64,000 nucleotides of DNA, from NCBI RefSeq assembly GCF_037975245.1, contig NC_092572.1:1773501-1837500 (forward strand). Direction: 5' to 3'. The translations under genes were made by a program, and so were the position numbers. This DNA comes from Apostichopus japonicus. Lineage: Eukaryota; Echinodermata; Holothuroidea; Aspidochirotida; Stichopodidae. A model generated the notes under the pieces. That model saw nothing but the letters and a program-made list of their open reading frames with translations. It did not search any database and was not told the origin of the DNA. Of this stretch, positions 12,001 through 25,410 are shown piece by piece (position 1 is the stretch's first letter; the number at the start of each line of letters is the position of its first letter).

Positions 12001-12890
12001 ACTGGTAAGTCTAGATAAATACTTGAGGTATAAGTTAGTTCCCAAAATGTTTCTCATGTATGAGAGAGGTCAGTAAATTGAGGTCATGAAATAGTGCAAG
12101 TATCCTGGTTTATGTGAAATAAATCTTGTGGAAAATATAAACTGGGATTGAAAATACAATCAACTGCTTGAATATGATTGTACAATTTTTATTGTGTCTC
12201 GTCTTTTAATATCATGCTAATCTCCACTACTGTATGTGTTTGGTAATAAGCCAGATTTCTGGGTAGAAGTTTAAAAAAACAAATCGTCAACAATTTTTAT
12301 GAATTTTAAGCAATCGCATTCACTGCCTCTATCTCTGTTTATGTTTTGAGTCAGCAACACAGTATACTGTACAGTAGTGAAAAGAAATGGACACTTTCTG
12401 TTGTATTCCTGATCAATTGAAAATTGTTTGTTGTTTGACTGTAGCAGTATTCCTCTGAGGAGTGAAAAAAAATAAACATACAGTGAACAGTTGCAACTGC
12501 GCATGCATTTATGCATTACTTAAATTATGTTCTGATGCAATTCATGTAATATTCACTGTCGATTTTAGTTCAAAACTGCCAGTATACCATTAGTTCCTGA
12601 GCCATAATTTTTTTGCTTTAAAAATCTGGCTTTGAGTGTATAGTATTTTGTCAAAAACATAAAAGTGGAGGGGCTGCTTATCATCATTCCCTGAACAGGC
12701 TTTACCCAATTTGTTAACTACAGTATAATGGTAACATATCAAAATGTCTGGGGGACTTGCCACAGTGCTGACAATTTTCAAATATTTCCATGGTTCCACC
12801 AGGGATGTTAGAGATGGACAAACAACATTTGACCTTTCTTTAACGTTTGTTTCGTGCCGACATTAATACTGTTTTTGGTCCAATACTAAT
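9100..12890. other. Non-coding stretch of the insert, no gene seen
   Basis: The longest open frames (129 codons at 11375-11764 and shorter) show no recognisable domain, splice context or codon structure. The heptamers TACTGTA and TACAGTA recur noticeably here. Confidence 0.4.
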
Positions 12891-12900
12891 ACCTAAATAG

Positions 12901-13774
12901 GGTGACAGGACAAAATCCCCCAGAGCCAAAATCCCCCTGGACAAAATCCCCCTAGGACAAAATCCACCCAAGCCAAAATCTCCCCAAGCTATAAAAAATC
13001 CCATCAATTCTTTACAAAAATGTGTCATCCTGGTCCCCGTTATCGTCATCCAATACCGTCATCCGGTACCCTCACCAGTATTTCCATTGGTACTCTCAGT
13101 GGTACTCTCAGTGGTTCCCGGACCAGTACTCCGACCATACCCCGACCGGTACCTTAATAGTGAGCCTGACAGTTACCCCCACCGGTACCCCTCCCTGACC
13201 AGTACCCTGGACTGTACCCCGGCTCGTACCCCGGCCGGTACCTCGACCGGTATCCCAACTGGTATCCTGAAAGGCACTCTGACACATACTCTGACACGTA
13301 CCCTTACTAGTACTGGTACAATAAACAGTAATTTGACCAGTACCTTGACCGGTCCCTTAAATGTCACACCATGGAGCTATATCCCATGGCCACACTAACA
13401 GGTAGCCTTGCAATTACCCTCAATGATCTCCCGACCAGTCCCCTGACCAGTATCCGGACTGGTATCCTGACCAGTACCCTAACCAGTACACTGAGTGGAA
13501 CCCTGACTGGTAGAGTGACCAGTATGATGAACGGTACCCTGACCAGTCACGTGACCAGTACCTTGACCGGTACCCTCACAGGTACCCTAACAGGAGCCCT
13601 CACAGTAACACTCGCCAGTACCCTCACTAGTACCCTGACCAGTCCCCTGAACGGTACCCTAACCAGTGCAATGTCCCATGCCTTGACTGTCACACCTGGG
13701 CCATCCCTGGTTGTTGCAGGCAGGCTTTGTATGGGTCAGGGGGATATTGTCCGGGGGGATTTTGTCCTAGAACC
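12901..13774. mobile_element. Mutator-like MITE carrying a GTACC minisatellite
   Basis: The left end is GGTGACAGGACAAAATCCCCC and the reverse complement of the right end is GGTTCTAGGACAAAATCCCCC. It is flanked by the perfect 9 bp duplication CCTAAATAG (12892-12900 and 13775-13783). A 9 bp duplication is typical of MULE-type transposition. The interior from about 13040 to 13700 is a degenerate minisatellite of roughly 12 and 24 bp units (CCNGTACCNTGA). Open frames in it are repeat artefacts. Confidence 0.8.
13040..13700. repeat. Minisatellite of GGTACC-type units
   Basis: Dozens of degenerate copies of a 12 bp unit, for example gaccagtaccct and gaccggtaccct, fill the core of the MITE at 12901-13774. 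Confidence 0.85.
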
Positions 13775-13945
13775 CCTAAATAGCACTCAAAACGGATAAT
13801 GGTACCAGACGGTACCTGTACATTGTCTGCTAGATTCATACGATGTCAAAAGGCTAGAACATGCACTATAATACTGTTATCAGTCGTGAGTAGGTATATA
13901 CCACACTCATCTCATATCAGTATTTGTTTCTAATGTCATAACAGG

Positions 13946-14283
13946 CAGTGGCGGAGCGTCCATACAGTCAGGCGGGGGGGGGGGGCGGGGGCGGACTCAA
14001 ATGTGAAGCTGGCGCCCTTTTCATCTATTCACCACTTTTTACTTATTCGCGATTATTTACTTTTTTTATTGCGCTCTCATCTACCTATTGACATTTGTCA
14101 CATTTTGTTGGCGATGACACCTATACCTAAAGGGTCATTTCCGGCGATATAGGGAGTATCTTTACTCCAAAGATTTCTGTACGCTCTGCGCCAACCTGTG
14201 GTGGCGCTCCGCTTAGATAAAGTCGAAAGCGCCCGTACAGACCTTTCTCGCCCCTCTGACCAATATCCCTAGCTCCGCCACTG
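13946..14283 (+). mobile_element. hAT-like MITE, copy 1 of a linked pair
   Basis: 338 bp with termini CAGTGGCGGAGC and GCTCCGCCACTG. The left flank is ATAACAGG (13938-13945) but the right flank is GCTCCCAA (14284-14291), so its own flanks do not match. They match those of copy 2 (15978-16354) crosswise. It lacks about 35 bases present in the middle of copy 2. Confidence 0.85.
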
Positions 14284-14291
14284 GCTCCCAA

Positions 14292-15969
14292 TCTTCTTCC
14301 CCGTCAATCCGTCTAGTGTCCCCCCCCCCTTCCCCAACCGAACCTCGTATGTTAAAGGAATATCTAATGATTAGAGACACTTATTCTAATGTTAAATCAG
14401 CAAAGAGCAAGCAATAATGATTTTATCACTAAGATTTTTTTTAAATTTCTCAGTTACACCGTCATTTAACTTCCCACTCAATCTTACACTCCCTGATACT
14501 CTTCCATCCCAATGTAGGAAACTTCATCGTTACACGCAGCACGCAACAATCTTTGTTCTACTTAATTGATCCTAACTGAGTCTTTCAACTTAAAAGCATA
14601 TTTTTTCCAAATAGATTAGTGAAAGTTACACAGTTTAATTAATTAGAAGCATCTCCTTGTTAAAGAATTGTATTATCGGCGTATAGTCTTCCGATAAGCG
14701 TAACTTAGGGTTGAAAGAAATCAGTGAGAGCAGGCAGTAATGATATAAACTTACATATATATATATATTTTCAAATCTCTTATTGAACGAATTATCAGCC
14801 CCCTGGTTACATCGTCATTTATCATCCCTCCCCCATCCTGCCCTACCCTTCTTCACCTCACACACTCCGCTCTATGGGGTTAAAAGAAATCAGCGAGAGC
14901 AGGCAGTAATGAAATTTACTTACATTAATGAATTTTTTAAATCTCATTTAGGACAAATTATTAGGTCCCCCTGGTAACATCATTTACCCCCCCCATTCTC
15001 CCCTTCCCTTCATTACAATCACTCTCTTACACCTATTATATTAGATATCCTTGCAAAGCGTGATGAACTAGGTCCCTCATTTATCTAATGCGTGGGAGGA
15101 ACTCGAAACTTTCTTCCTTATCCGCATATTCCAAGCTTTCTCCAAGAAAAGAGTTACAGTACCTATTACCCAGATTTTTAAAAATAGCCTCCCTCCTCAA
15201 AAAACGTGATGATCTATGTCTCTCATTAATCTAAAGCATGGATGAACTACCAACTTTAAGCATATTACAAAGTTTTTCCACAAAAGAGCTAAGGAACCTA
15301 CTACACACAAATTATGTAAATGTCACTAAACGGCATCCGTAGGGACATCGTTTTTTTGGTCCACATTTGAGTTTCCATCATATCTTTAATCTGCTTTTCA
15401 TACATATCTTTTATTGTGATTGTTATGATGACCACATCTAAGGACTTTTGAGTCGTATTATTGTATCCAGTGGAATTGTCTCGCTGAGATATAAAAGGAT
15501 GAATTTTCCGTACGTTTTCACGGTAGGCCCCTCTGTTCAAGGTCAATGCACGACTATAACATTAGGTCCACTAAGTGCGGATATTGGTCTCCATTTGCCA
15601 CTATTGCAGTAAACCCAACCGAGCAACGTGTCTACGGTGTCTCTTAAAAGACAATATTATTAACAAGTTCGAAAAGAATTTTTAATCTCTTTGGTGTCAT
15701 TTTAAAAGTATTTCTGATAACATTACGTACAGAATTCTTTTATGACAATGATAAATGACCGTGATAAAACCAATTTCAAGATTACTAGCGATCAATTCGC
15801 TCAATTTGTTTCAAAAAATGATTGAAAAGTGATATGAATTCCTTCTCATTCATTCTTTTTATTTGAGCATGTTGAACGCTTGCGATAACATGTCATTACG
15901 AATCATTGCAGACGCTCACCTAAACCGTTAAAAAATACCGTCCCTCTCCCCCTTCTCTTCCTACACTGA
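14292..15969. other. DNA trapped between the two hAT-like MITEs; imperfect internal repeats
   Basis: No gene. It has at least two related blocks around 14715-14835 and 14880-14995 (shared gagagcaggcagtaatga and a following ccctggt-ac-atc pattern), with a weaker third at 14400-14470. It is flanked on both sides by GCTCCCAA. Confidence 0.5.
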
Positions 15970-15977
15970 GCTCCCAA

Positions 15978-16354
15978 CAGTGGCGGAGCGTCAATACAGT
16001 CAGGGGCGGATGCCCCCCCCCCCCCCCCAACGGACTCATATGGACTGCTGGCGCCCTTTTCAGCTATGTATCACTTTTTTTACTTATTCGCGATTATTGA
16101 CTTTTTTATGGCGCTCTCATCTACCTATTGACATTTGTCACATTTTGTTGGCGATGACACCTATTTATTCTTCGTTTATCTGCAAATTAGCAAGGCCCGG
16201 AAAGGGTCATTTCCGGCCATATAGGGAGTATCTTTACTCAAAAGATTTCTGTACGCTCTGCGCCAACCTGTGGTGGCGATCCGCTTCGATAAAGTCGAAA
16301 GCGCCCATACAGACCATTCTCACCCCCTCTTACCAATACCCTAGCTCCGCCACG
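15978..16354 (+). mobile_element. hAT-like MITE, copy 2 of a linked pair
   Basis: 377 bp, same orientation and family as 13946-14283. The left flank is GCTCCCAA (15970-15977) and the right flank ATAACAGG (16355-16362). The right terminus has lost one T of the canonical CCACTG end. Confidence 0.85.
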
Positions 16355-16552
16355 ATAACAGGAGTGACTTTCCATATGTTATTGGTAGGAAATTGCAGGA
16401 ATTATTGGAATCCTCAATGAAAACTATACGTAGGTAGTCTTCTTTGCATGGGGATTGAGTTGTGTAGGTGTTACACAAAAATGTAGATATGCTTTCTTTA
16501 TTCTTGTGGAAAGCCGCTTTCACTTTGATATCAGATAAACCTGTGGTACATG

Positions 16553-17106
16553 CAGTGAAGTAGCCAGGATTGTTCCAGTGGAGGGGGTGGGCGCTTGGGG
16601 GGGGGGGCTTGACCAATTCCTGGGAGGGCGTCTTGTTACTACCTGAGTGGAGTGCCACCATGGGTTGGCGCTCAGCGTACGGGAAATTTTCAGCTATAAA
16701 GACCTCCTAGATCGTTGGAAATAACACTTCCCAGGCCTTGTAAGCTGCTCTAAAGTTTCACAACATCCTTTATTTTGAGATCCCCATGTCTTGATATGGT
16801 CATCAAATAGTTTAGAGAAATAGAAGAAAAAAGACAATCTGGTAAGTTGCTTTGAAATATCATGACATATCTCGGCCTATGCGCTATGTCACGTCAGGTT
16901 TTTCAGCAACTATAGCCTACTGCCGGTCCGCGGTCGAAGGGTCGTTCATGAGTGGTCATCATGGAGATTCGATACCATGCAGACCAATGAATGATATATT
17001 TTTCGCACATGTAATTTTTTCGACACCCAAAATCCCAGTGGGCGGGCGACAAGCTTTCATGGGGCTGTCGCCCCCACCCCCTCCCCCCCTCGTGGCTACG
17101 CCACTG
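16553..17106. mobile_element. hAT-like MITE with 8 bp target duplication
   Basis: 554 bp. The left end is CAGTGAAGTAGCC and the reverse complement of the right end is CAGTGGCGTAGCC. The perfect 8 bp duplication GGTACATG lies at 16545-16552 and 17107-17114. G-rich and C-rich tracts lie just inside the ends. Confidence 0.85.
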
Positions 17107-17387
17107 GGTACATGGTGCCGAAGCACATATCTTCAAAGTACTGTCTCCAACTTTCAATTGTTTCAAGCTACTATGTGACCAAAAAGAAGTTCTCAAGATG
17201 AAGTTGCAGATCTGAAAGGACCAGTAATTTTACTAGGAAACCTTTCGACCACGTACACCTTTGAAGTAGGATAGGATTACACAGTATTTGAATTCTTCAT
17301 CGATCGGCTTGTATTAAATTAGCTGAAACTCTATAGACCAGTCTTGCAAGGTTTAAAGAAATGGCTCCTTACATAGTTGGCATGATT

Positions 17388-17447
17388 CAAATTCATCCAG
17401 TGCAAATTCATCCAGTGCAAATTCATCCAGATGCAAATTCATCAATA
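17388..17447. repeat. Short tandem repeat, about 15-16 bp unit, four copies
   Basis: Repeated caaattcatccagtg with slight variation. Confidence 0.8.
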
Positions 17448-17449
17448 TA

Positions 17450-19635
17450 ATTGGTCGAGAACTTGCTAGAACAGTAAGCTGTCTGAATTAGCATCTTCAG
17501 ATCGAATATGGGTTTGCTGAGTTAGGGAGCAATATGTTCGAAGTACAAGGACCAACCAATGAACACAATTTTAACATAAGAGGCAGAGATAAGACACTAT
17601 AGCAGAAATCATTATGTCTTCTTTCTGTTTATTACTGATAAATGCAAATATTTTCATTAAAATCAATATGAAATTTCATGTTACTTTCAGAAATATATAA
17701 ACAAAGCAACTTCTACAACTTCAGCACATTCACATTCATGCTATCAGCTAGAAAATTTACCATGAGGCACATTTTCTATGAGGCATTGATGTGAATACCA
17801 CTGACATAACTTGTGCTATTCAAATGGATAAAGGGCTTGGTCAAGTCATGAATAAGGCTCTGCCCCATATATTGCACATGTACAAAAAGGGTTACTGCTG
17901 TACATGCAATACTTTTTTGATGGGGGAGAGAGGGGTGGGGGAGATGTGGTAACATGTTGAAAAGACCACATCCTTTAATTTGTCATTTTTCTTTTGAACA
18001 TATGCAAATGTTCAAAAGTAATGAAAGCACTTGGAAATTTCTGAAAGAGATAGGCAGTTGTTGCCCTTGCACTGCTTTGAAGTCTGCACCACTGTAAATA
18101 TTGTTGAAGGAGTGGAGTTCTGCGAATCTCTTGATAGTCAAGTAATAAATTTTTCTTTCACTGTTTGTTAAACAGCTCCTAGCAGTAATATGTATTTACA
18201 CGACATTGTATCTGAGGTTCATTATGTAACCGCTGTTTTCTACATAGAGTCAAATTAAAAACCAATGTTAAACTTGTTCACCTGCAATGGTCTAAATTCA
18301 GAAAGTACATCAATATCATAACTCTTTTGCATGTTGTATAACGGTACTGAATTTGAAGTGGATTATATTTATCAATGAATATAGCAATGTTTTGGGTAAA
18401 AACAATTAAAGCATCCACTTGAACTTCATGTGTTCCTTGCATTGTTTGCTACTTCCTCCTATCTAGATTCGAAAGGGACATATAGATAAATGCTCAATAC
18501 CTCAAACAACATTATTTAACCTTGTTTCCCACAAAAAAATGTTCTGTCCCAGTTTCTGTAAACTACTCGGGATAAATGGAGGTGTGGGGGGGGAGTTGGA
18601 CAGGTTGTATTTGATGTTGTATTTGACAATAAAATTCACCTTCCCAAGGAAGTAATACAGTTCTTTAAGTAGCATTTTATGAAGGACCTACAGTATGTAG
18701 CATATTGGAATGTTCATCAGATTCCTCATTTTATAGAAACATCTGTGTTTATTGAAACTTTCCTAGGATGTTGCCAACAAGATGCAGTTGAAGTCTACTG
18801 TACCTTGTTGTCAAAGGTGGAGCTCACAAAAAGTCCTATCAACTAGTCTTATTCAAGCAGTGGCAACATATGGGAAAAAAGAAAAGCAAAATATGGTACA
18901 ATTTTGTTAATATTATTTTGAACTATTTATCCCAACACCCTATCCTCCTTTTAAGACTTTTGCAAGCTTGTAAACCAGTTACAGCACTCATGCAACATGA
19001 TATGACAAAGGTTCATTGCCAGAACATGAAACTAGCAATTTGGAGTAAATTTGTTAAAAGAATGGGGCTCAAAAGAGCTTAAGAAGTCTTTTGAGGTACA
19101 TTACTTGTTCTGATAAATATATTAATTGCCCTAAGATTCAGCTATTAAAGCAGCTACTAGTCAGATACTAGATAGTATGGGATCATGAAGGTTTTCAGAT
19201 TTTACCTATATTGGCCTCAAATAACCTTTGACTTGGCTAAGAGCACTCAGCACATGATACACCTGCATACAAACTTCCATTCATCATTCCAATATTGAAC
19301 TATCATGTTAACATGGCTTTCAGTTTCAGATATCTAGTTATCTCACATGGGCTTCTGCTATACTGTACAAATTTATAGAATAGTACTCAATGTCAGAAAC
19401 CTATATGCACTGCATATGACTACCAACTTTTCCTTGTTGAGTTAGATGCTCTATGTTACTCTACTGACCTTGAGTAGCCTTTGACCCTCAATGAAGCCAA
19501 CACCTACTGAAAATTCCATTTTAATTATAAAATTAATGAAATGATTCAGAAAATACTTCATCAGAAAGGAAAACTATTATAAACACTTCTGTTCATACTG
19601 ACCTCAGCGTAAACAATTTATAGACCAAGAACATA
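17450..19635. other. Non-coding stretch of the insert, no gene seen
   Basis: Short open frames only (longest 70 codons at 18870-19082), with no recognisable domain. TACTGTA/TACAGTA motifs continue. Confidence 0.4.
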
Positions 19636-19643
19636 TGGTATAA

Positions 19644-20018
19644 CAAGGGCGTAGGAACCGGGGGGGCTGGGGGGGGGGGGGGGCGCCAGCCCCCCCAGTG
19701 AAAAATGTGGAGGGGCGGAAGTATCATTCCGCCCCCCCGCTTCGCAAGTCAGAAAACCCCTTTTTCATTTCCAAATGAGAAAAAAAATCTCATTTGGGGC
19801 ACCAAATTGCATCTAAGGCCTGGTGAAAATACAAAATTAAGTTTACAAAATGGAGTGGGTGTTAAAGTGTGCTATATTGCACCAAATTGCATCTGAGGCT
19901 ACCTGGAAATGCAAAAAATTCCAAAGGGGAGGGGGACACCCCCTCCCCTTAGACCCCTCCCCCAGGCCGGCCATCAGTCTTCAGCCCCCCCACTAAAAAG
20001 TACCTTCCTACGCCACTG
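19644..20018 (-). mobile_element. hAT-like MITE with 8 bp target duplication TGGTATAA
   Basis: 375 bp. The left end is CAAGGGCGTAGGAACC and the reverse complement of the right end is CAGTGGCGTAGGAAGG. The perfect duplication TGGTATAA lies at 19636-19643 and 20019-20026. It is the same family, in opposite orientation, as the copy in the receptor transmembrane exon at 55024-55390. Confidence 0.9.
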
Positions 20019-20331
20019 TGGTATAATAACTATTAGCTAACATTTCTTCCTTCTACTCTGCAATTTTGAGAGAACAATAAGCAAAATTGATACTGGCAAA
20101 TGTAACATGGCAACAATAACAATAATTCACAAATGATGATGACATCAGAAAAAGTAGCAACCATGACAATGATGATGATTTGAAAATCTTAATGAGCAAT
20201 CCTAAATGTAACTAGAATATCACTTTTAGTAGAGCAGGGTTCTCACAAGCCCGTTTTTACCTGGCGGTGGTCGTGGTTTGAATATGATTTTGCCTCTCCC
20301 TGCATGGTTTGAAAGTTGAGCGCCCGGGCTG

Positions 20332-21645
20332 AACATTTATGAACCAGGAAAAGCTTGCTGCCACTTATCTGGTCCGAAAAAATTATAGCATGAGGTAAAT
20401 TTCCTCCTGGGTGCATAATTATCATAACAGGTCAAGAATTTTTACCAAAGGTGATCATATTTGAATATCTGGAGTCGGCTCAGACTTGAAGGGTTTTGGA
20501 TTTGGCTCATACCAAGTGGACTCGACTACAGCTCTGCCATAAATATAAAAAGATAATGGATTGTTAATAATTTATTATATGATGTTGAGAAGGTAGAGAC
20601 TTAGAAAGTTAACTCCTAAATGTAATGGATAGCATTAAACTCTTCGTTTCACTAACAAAAGGATTCTCAAATACAGTACTAGCAACATTACAGCTGAAAT
20701 AATGGCTCACCAATACGATGCAGTGAAGAAAGGGAGTTTAATAAAGAGCATCCCTCAATGTAATGACTAGGATAAAACTCTTAGTTTCACTAACAAAAGG
20801 ATACCACATGCAGTACCAACAAGAGGGATGCCCATAATATTGAGGGTCCAATAGACTTAAGGTTTGCTAGACCCAACACCCCCATTGTGGGAAGCATTAT
20901 TGAGCGTCTAGTTAGCATTTATTGGGTAACTGAAAGTATTGAAGGACCTTGGTGACTCCCCTCCCAGTAGTTTTATAACATTTATGAACCAGGAAGAGCT
21001 TGCTGCCACTTATCTGGTCCGAAAAAATTATAGCATGAGGTAAATTTCCTCCTGAGTGCATAATTATCATAACAGTTCAAAAATTTTTACCGAAGGTGAT
21101 CTTTGGTATCTGGAGTCGGCTCGGAATTGAGGGGTCTTGTATTTGGCTCAGACCAGATGGACTCGGACTCTGGCTAATTGGACTCGACTACAGCTCTGTC
21201 ATAAATATAAAGAGATAATGGATTGTTAATAATTTATTATATGATGTTGTGAAGGTAGACACTTAGAGAGTACTCCTAAATGTAATGGATAGCATTAAAC
21301 TCTTCGTTTCACTAACAAAAGGATTCTCAAATACAGTACTAGCAACATTACAACTAGAATAGTTGATTACCAATACGCTGCAGTGAAGTAAGGGAGTTTA
21401 ATAAAGAGCATCCCTCAATGTAATGACTAGGATGAAACACTTAGTTTCACTAACAAAAGTATACCACATGCAGTACCAACATGGGAGGGGGGGGGGGATG
21501 CCCATTACATTGAGGGTCCATCAGACTTGGTTTGCTAGACCCAAAATCCCCATTGTGGGAAGCATTATTGAGCATCTAGTTAGCATTAATTGGGTAACTG
21601 AAGTATTAAAAGACCTTGGTGTCTCCCCTCCCAGCAGTATAACAA
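20332..21645. repeat. Tandem duplication of a 0.65 kb unit with internal half-repeats
   Basis: Unit 1 (20332-20976) and unit 2 (20977-21645) both begin aacatttatgaaccagg and run through the same series of blocks. Within each unit a second-order repeat is visible (cgtttcactaacaaaagga and agtttcactaacaaaagga, about 150 bp apart). A weaker third relative continues at 21645-21780. Confidence 0.85.
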
Positions 21646-21788
21646 CTGGAATAATGGATTGGTGAAACAATGTTTTATTTGATACAGCGAAGTAAGGGAG
21701 TTACATGAATAATAGTTAATGCAATGAATATGATTAAAATCTTTGTTTTACTAACGAAAATTATTCTCAAATACAGCAACATAAGAAT

Positions 21789-24700
21789 TTGTATAAATGG
21801 ATTATTAATAATGAATTTTATGATGCTGTGAAGGAAGAAAATTCATTAACAAATTTTAATTTGTATGCTGCATGTCATATACCTGTCCAGAAACTAAAAA
21901 GAAAAATTCAAACTCATAGAATGCACCGTACCTGGCTCCAAGCAATGACATATAAATCTAGTCCTCATTGTATCTACAGAAGTTGTTTGTCCGATTTTAA
22001 TCGAAAGCCTTTCCTTTCATTGAAAATTTTGATCTTCAGTAAAAATATTCTTCTGTCTGCAGATTTTATTGATGACAGTACTTCCTTCTCTTGTGGAGAA
22101 TTCCACCAGCTCTTGTTAACCTACAACAAACCAAAACAACATTTCAATCATATGTCAAAGTTTCACTGAAGTAAATTTTCATGTAAATATTTTTTAAAGC
22201 CTCACATTTTGATAGTGACATTGTTGCAAAAGGTACAAATAAACACATCATAATCAAGGTTAAAATGTGATGGTGTGCTAACACCTCAAGTCTTTGCTTC
22301 ACAATCCTACCTACAATTCATTCCAGCCTGCCAGATGGCAGATTTACAGTACATTTGGTTTTCAAAGACTACGCATAAAGTCATTTCAATTCTGATACCA
22401 TTCTATGATGGTGGAAGTAGCAAAGTAAAACAAAAGGTTTGGCAGTGGACTTGGTGGGAAGTGGAAAGTCTTTCTTACATTAATTTGTTAGCCGTTGCCT
22501 TAGATCGTTTACAGTATTTGAAAATAAACAGCAAATTTTCATCATCTTTGTTCGTGTTGAAACTTAGTACAGTAAATTTATATTATGTATAGTGTGTGTT
22601 GATCAGACTTAGAGGATATTAAAGGGAAGGCTTTAGAAAACTAACTTCAGGTCATAGGGATTTAAAATATATCTCACAGTCAATACTTACTGAATATTAA
22701 AGACAACTGGGGATGTTTGCAATATATGCTTGTGGGAGCTCCTTATTTCCATATAAGCCATTTCTAGCTGCATCCCATGGTCAGCATGAACCAGCAGCTC
22801 CAAGTTACAGTATTTTGATATCCTGCGTCGACCTTGAAATTGCAGCCCTGTACTTCTTGCAATAAAGTGGAGCATATCTGCTGTGGTGTTCTCATTCTGC
22901 ATTCATGCATTCCTCAAATTGTGCCAAATTTAAGCCATCTTTTCTGACAAGAGAATGAACATAAATAAGTCCAGATAATTGTTTCATAAATTGCAAGTGG
23001 AAGTCTTGACAGTGCAGTTCCCTATTTGATGTCAATACTTAGTGTACATGTTGTCCAATATTCATGTCAGTTTAGTTAATTTAGCTATCACTTTTTTCAT
23101 GGAAACCGCATATGCAACAATTGAGAAAAATGCCACACTACTAAGTTTGAATATTGATCTATTATTTGGTATGTAAGTTGTACCCAGGAATTTAGCATGC
23201 AATCACTTCAAGAGATTGACTGAGTATTCATGCATGGTTCAATGCCTCATCTCGCATGCAGTTCATTTACTTAAAAATTGCATGCACCCTAGACTATGTA
23301 TACCGGTACATTTAGTCCCTCAACGTATCATTTGGGGTTTAAGCTCAGGACTACTCGTGTACACAGACTTTGGCATTATGACTGAGTTCATTTTTAATGT
23401 TTGGTTTCAATGATGTTGAAACTTTCCACTCACGATGGCATATGTGTGCGTGTGCATTGGTAGGAGTACTGTGTTTGTGATCCTAGCTTGTAAACACAGT
23501 TTCTCATGACAGTAAGCTTTATTGGACAGATCTCATAGTTGGTACAGTATGTATGTATAGATGCATCACAAGTACAAGAAGCCTATTGTTTTTGGTGAAG
23601 GTCAAAGGTACTTTAGGTAAAAATGGTCAAATTGTGAAAACTCAATTTGAAGCATGGATAGATCTATTTATTGGTATGTCTAGGCCAGTGGTTGGGTCAA
23701 CAGGGCAAACTTGTTAAAACCTTATTTAAACCATACATCTCAAAGCAGGGTACACTAGCTTGCAGAGATACATAATGTTTAGTATCATGTTATATCGCTA
23801 CAGAAGGCTTTCAGTGGTCTTTTTAGATCCCCAACTGTCACTTTGAAAATGTTGTTTATCACAGTTCTCACAGTTTTTTGCTGTATATTATTAAGATACA
23901 ATAAGTTGTACATGCAGCCTACACATATACAGTAGCATACATGTCAAATTGACAAATTCATAAAATGAAACTTATTACATAATGGAAACCATGTGCAGTG
24001 CAGTTTGCATAATGGTGATCTATTTATACACCCAACCAGCTAGTATCGGATCATAGCAACATGTTACCACATGTATGCATTTAAGTGTTTTGTCACACAG
24101 TACAGTGCTAACATCATACAAGGGAGTTTTATTTGTTCCATAACAACTCTGATCATAATTGCCTGTTCGTGCAGGGAGTTGTAATGGAACAACTCTCTGG
24201 TTTGTGCTATGGACATGAGAACTATTTAGTGCCTGTTGAACATTAGTCTTGTGCATTTTCATGTTACTTACTAACACCAAATTACTGCACACAGATGGTC
24301 ATTTTTAAAAGTATGAAAACTGAATACAATCAAGAGCTTTTATTTGGACATGATACCCAATATGAAACTACTTTAGTTGCACGTACTGTATGTATGCTGG
24401 TTTTTATCATGAATGATTTTTATAGGAGCCATGAATTTTTTATTTTTTATGAAGTAGGTCTGGATTCCCTTGGCATTATAACCTGATTGAAATTTAACCT
24501 CTGTGATTGCACTAATATGTGAGACCATTGATCAACCTAATTAATAGCTTTTAATGATGAAGACACAGATAACAATTTCATAACTCATTAGTGTGAACAC
24601 AATGCAAGGTTCAATGAGGTACTGTTATTTCCTTAAAATGCATAGCTGGTGGTTTTTCAACATACTCTAATCCTTTCAAATATGTTACATTGAATCTTTA

Positions 24701-25400
24701 CACTTTTCCATTGATATATCACAGACTGTGTTTTTTTGTTATGGGACTCCGTAAAACTGGATCAAACCTAGCAATTTTGGACAAGGAATTTGCTCTTTTC
24801 GCAAAAACTCCTAAGTGCTCAAGTGACTGTACAGTAGGTCACCCTGTGAAGGCATTGTGGGACTTTGTGGAATACTTTTGATCAAGCTATTACTTCAGCA
24901 CTATTAACACTACCCACATCATAACGTTAATATCAAAATGCCTAAATTACTTAGCCATGATTGCGTTGTTATTCTAAAATGAATACTCAATTGTTTACCT
25001 TCAGCCATGATTCATCCCATAGGTGCAGGGGAAAAAAACTCATGTTACAAAAAATTGTTGTACACTGCTACACTGAGGCCCTATGTGACTTACTGTAGTT
25101 CTCTGAATCAGAACCAATGACACACCACTACTACTGTACACACAGGGCTAAGTGATGCACACTTACACATATAGAGAATATTGTGGGGACGAATATTGTA
25201 CTGAGACGGGAAACGTTTTCACATTTTTTACTTTTGTAACTCGTTTATGGAATCTATCAGGGCCTTTCTTTTACTGTAGTGTTCCGTTTGCTTGTGTATC
25301 TGTTTTTGTGGAGTTGTGACTTTCTGACTGCCTTATTTTATGGCAGAGAGATTGAGACATACCCAAAGATTTATATTTTGTGAAATGGTTCAAAATTGCA
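21789..25400. other. Non-coding stretch of the insert; unrecognised 126-codon frame at 21789-22169
   Basis: The frame 21789-22169 has no domain I recognise and no supporting splice context. I do not call it a gene. The rest holds only short frames. Confidence 0.35.
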
Positions 25401-25410
25401 TCGCACGAAT

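Noticed and set aside
13087-13799. Thr/Leu/Ser-rich repeat protein frames
   Set aside because: They are translations of the GTACC minisatellite, which stays open by chance in several frames.
21789-22169. 126-codon frame as a gene
   Set aside because: No recognisable domain, no splice context, and it lies in repeat-rich insert DNA.
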